Assembly: GCA_958422185.1 (NCBI GenBank)
Contig: CATZNW010000014.1
Coordinates: 1-62,958 of the forward strand
DNA: 62,958 nt
Direction of reading: 5' to 3'
From: an uncultured Clostridium sp.
GTDB taxonomy: Bacteria > Bacillota > Clostridia > Oscillospirales > Acutalibacteraceae
Shown here: positions 62,557-62,958 of the stretch, piece after piece
Numbering within the stretch: the stretch's first letter is position 1
How the letters are laid out: every line of letters starts with the position of its first letter
The notes under the pieces: generated by a model
Seen by the model: the letters and a program-made list of their open reading frames with translations, nothing else
Told to the model about the DNA's origin: nothing
Database searches by the model: none
Program-made: the position numbers and the translations under genes

Positions 62557-62958
62557 ATGGTAAACAAGATGATCATATTTGACATTGGCGGAACGCTTAT
62601 GGAGTTTAATGGAATGCCGCTCAACTGGAGCGAATACTACCCGTTGGGATTCAAAAGGCTTGCCGACAGCTTTGGTTATAACATATCAGACGAGGAAATC
62701 TCAAGATCGGCGGAAATCTTAAGATCTTATAATCCACGCCTATGCGAAAGGCAAAAAGAGATCAAGCCTGAATTTATTTTTAAAGAATGTTTAAAGGAAT
62801 GGAACTGCAAGTACGAAATGCAAAAAGTTGCAGACCTGTTTTTTGAGGGATTGGAACTAAAGCCAAGGATATATGACGGTGCCGTTCAACTGATCACACA
62901 ACTGAAAAAGAAAAGCTGCACGGTTGGACTTTATACCGACCTGCCGTGCGGTATGCCG
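62557..62958 (+). CDS. HAD-family hydrolase, cut by the window end
   Basis: 134 codons are visible from the ATG at 62557 (CAGAGG upstream; another ATG at 62569). Motif I MIIFDIGGTLMEF and motif II VGLYTDLP are seen; motifs III and IV would lie beyond the edge. It is a second HAD gene 75 bases behind the first, possibly a diverged duplicate. Confidence 0.85.
   Translation, partial: MVNKMIIFDIGGTLMEFNGMPLNWSEYYPLGFKRLADSFGYNISDEEISRSAEILRSYNPRLCERQKEIKPEFIFKECLKEWNCKYEMQKVADLFFEGLELKPRIYDGAVQLITQLKKKSCTVGLYTDLPCGMP

Noticed and set aside
1..62958. CRISPR array
   Set aside because: No regularly spaced short repeats were seen; the only repeats are the RHS duplication, attachment copies and the GATGCT motif.

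Overview
The window reads as the chromosome of an endospore-forming, low-GC Gram-positive anaerobe of class Clostridia, probably a gut Oscillospirales- or Ruminococcus-type organism. The evidence is a typical SigG and a SpoIIID, strong AGGAGG-type ribosome sites, short intrinsic terminators, and host-glycan enzymes (GH29 fucosidase, GH2 beta-galactosidase). Family assignments come from reading motifs; no database search was run.

Layout. (1) 1-8.4 kb: a large secreted RHS/YD-repeat protein with sugar-binding-like modules, its likely membrane immunity partner, and a nearly identical 744-bp copy of the RHS core end attached to a dead tip. (2) 8.8-10.9 kb: the wreck of an older integrated element (integrase fragment, DUF2971 gene, element-end motif, truncated tRNA 3' end). 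(3) 10861-31080: an integrated mobilizable element of about 20.2 kb, bounded by a 45-bp direct repeat that is the 3' end of tRNA-Trp. It carries a HipA-like gene, a type I restriction operon with two inserted extra genes (hsdM, PIN protein, hsdS, broken ATPase/TOPRIM gene, hsdR), mobilization genes (HTH, oriT-like region, MobC, relaxase with an overprinted membrane protein), Xis, a tyrosine integrase, and between integrase and attachment site a 1441-residue metallophosphoesterase-NACHT-helical repeat protein. (4) 31-63 kb: ordinary, more GC-rich chromosome: tRNAs Trp and Met, aldo/keto reductase, fucosidase, sigG, uvrB-uvrA, NUDIX, RluA-type synthase, lacZ-acpS-nnr-lipoprotein-traX, spoIIID-proC, a BMP-type lipoprotein, a methylthioadenosine/purine salvage operon, a GntR-ABC operon, YhhN and MATE genes, and a kinase-GNAT-HAD operon cut by the right edge.

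How it fits together. The element is a defence-carrying island that moves by site-specific recombination at tRNA-Trp and by relaxase-driven mobilization. The older remnant has the same order (integrase, then one cargo gene, then the tRNA end), so the stretch between integrase and attachment site looks like an exchangeable cargo slot; it now holds the phosphoesterase-NACHT protein, the best candidate here for a little-described system. In the chromosomal part, MTA deaminase, purine nucleoside phosphorylase and MtnA form a coherent route from methylthioadenosine to methylthioribulose-1-phosphate. The divergent BMP lipoprotein is odd because its fold is interrupted by three InlB-like repeats.
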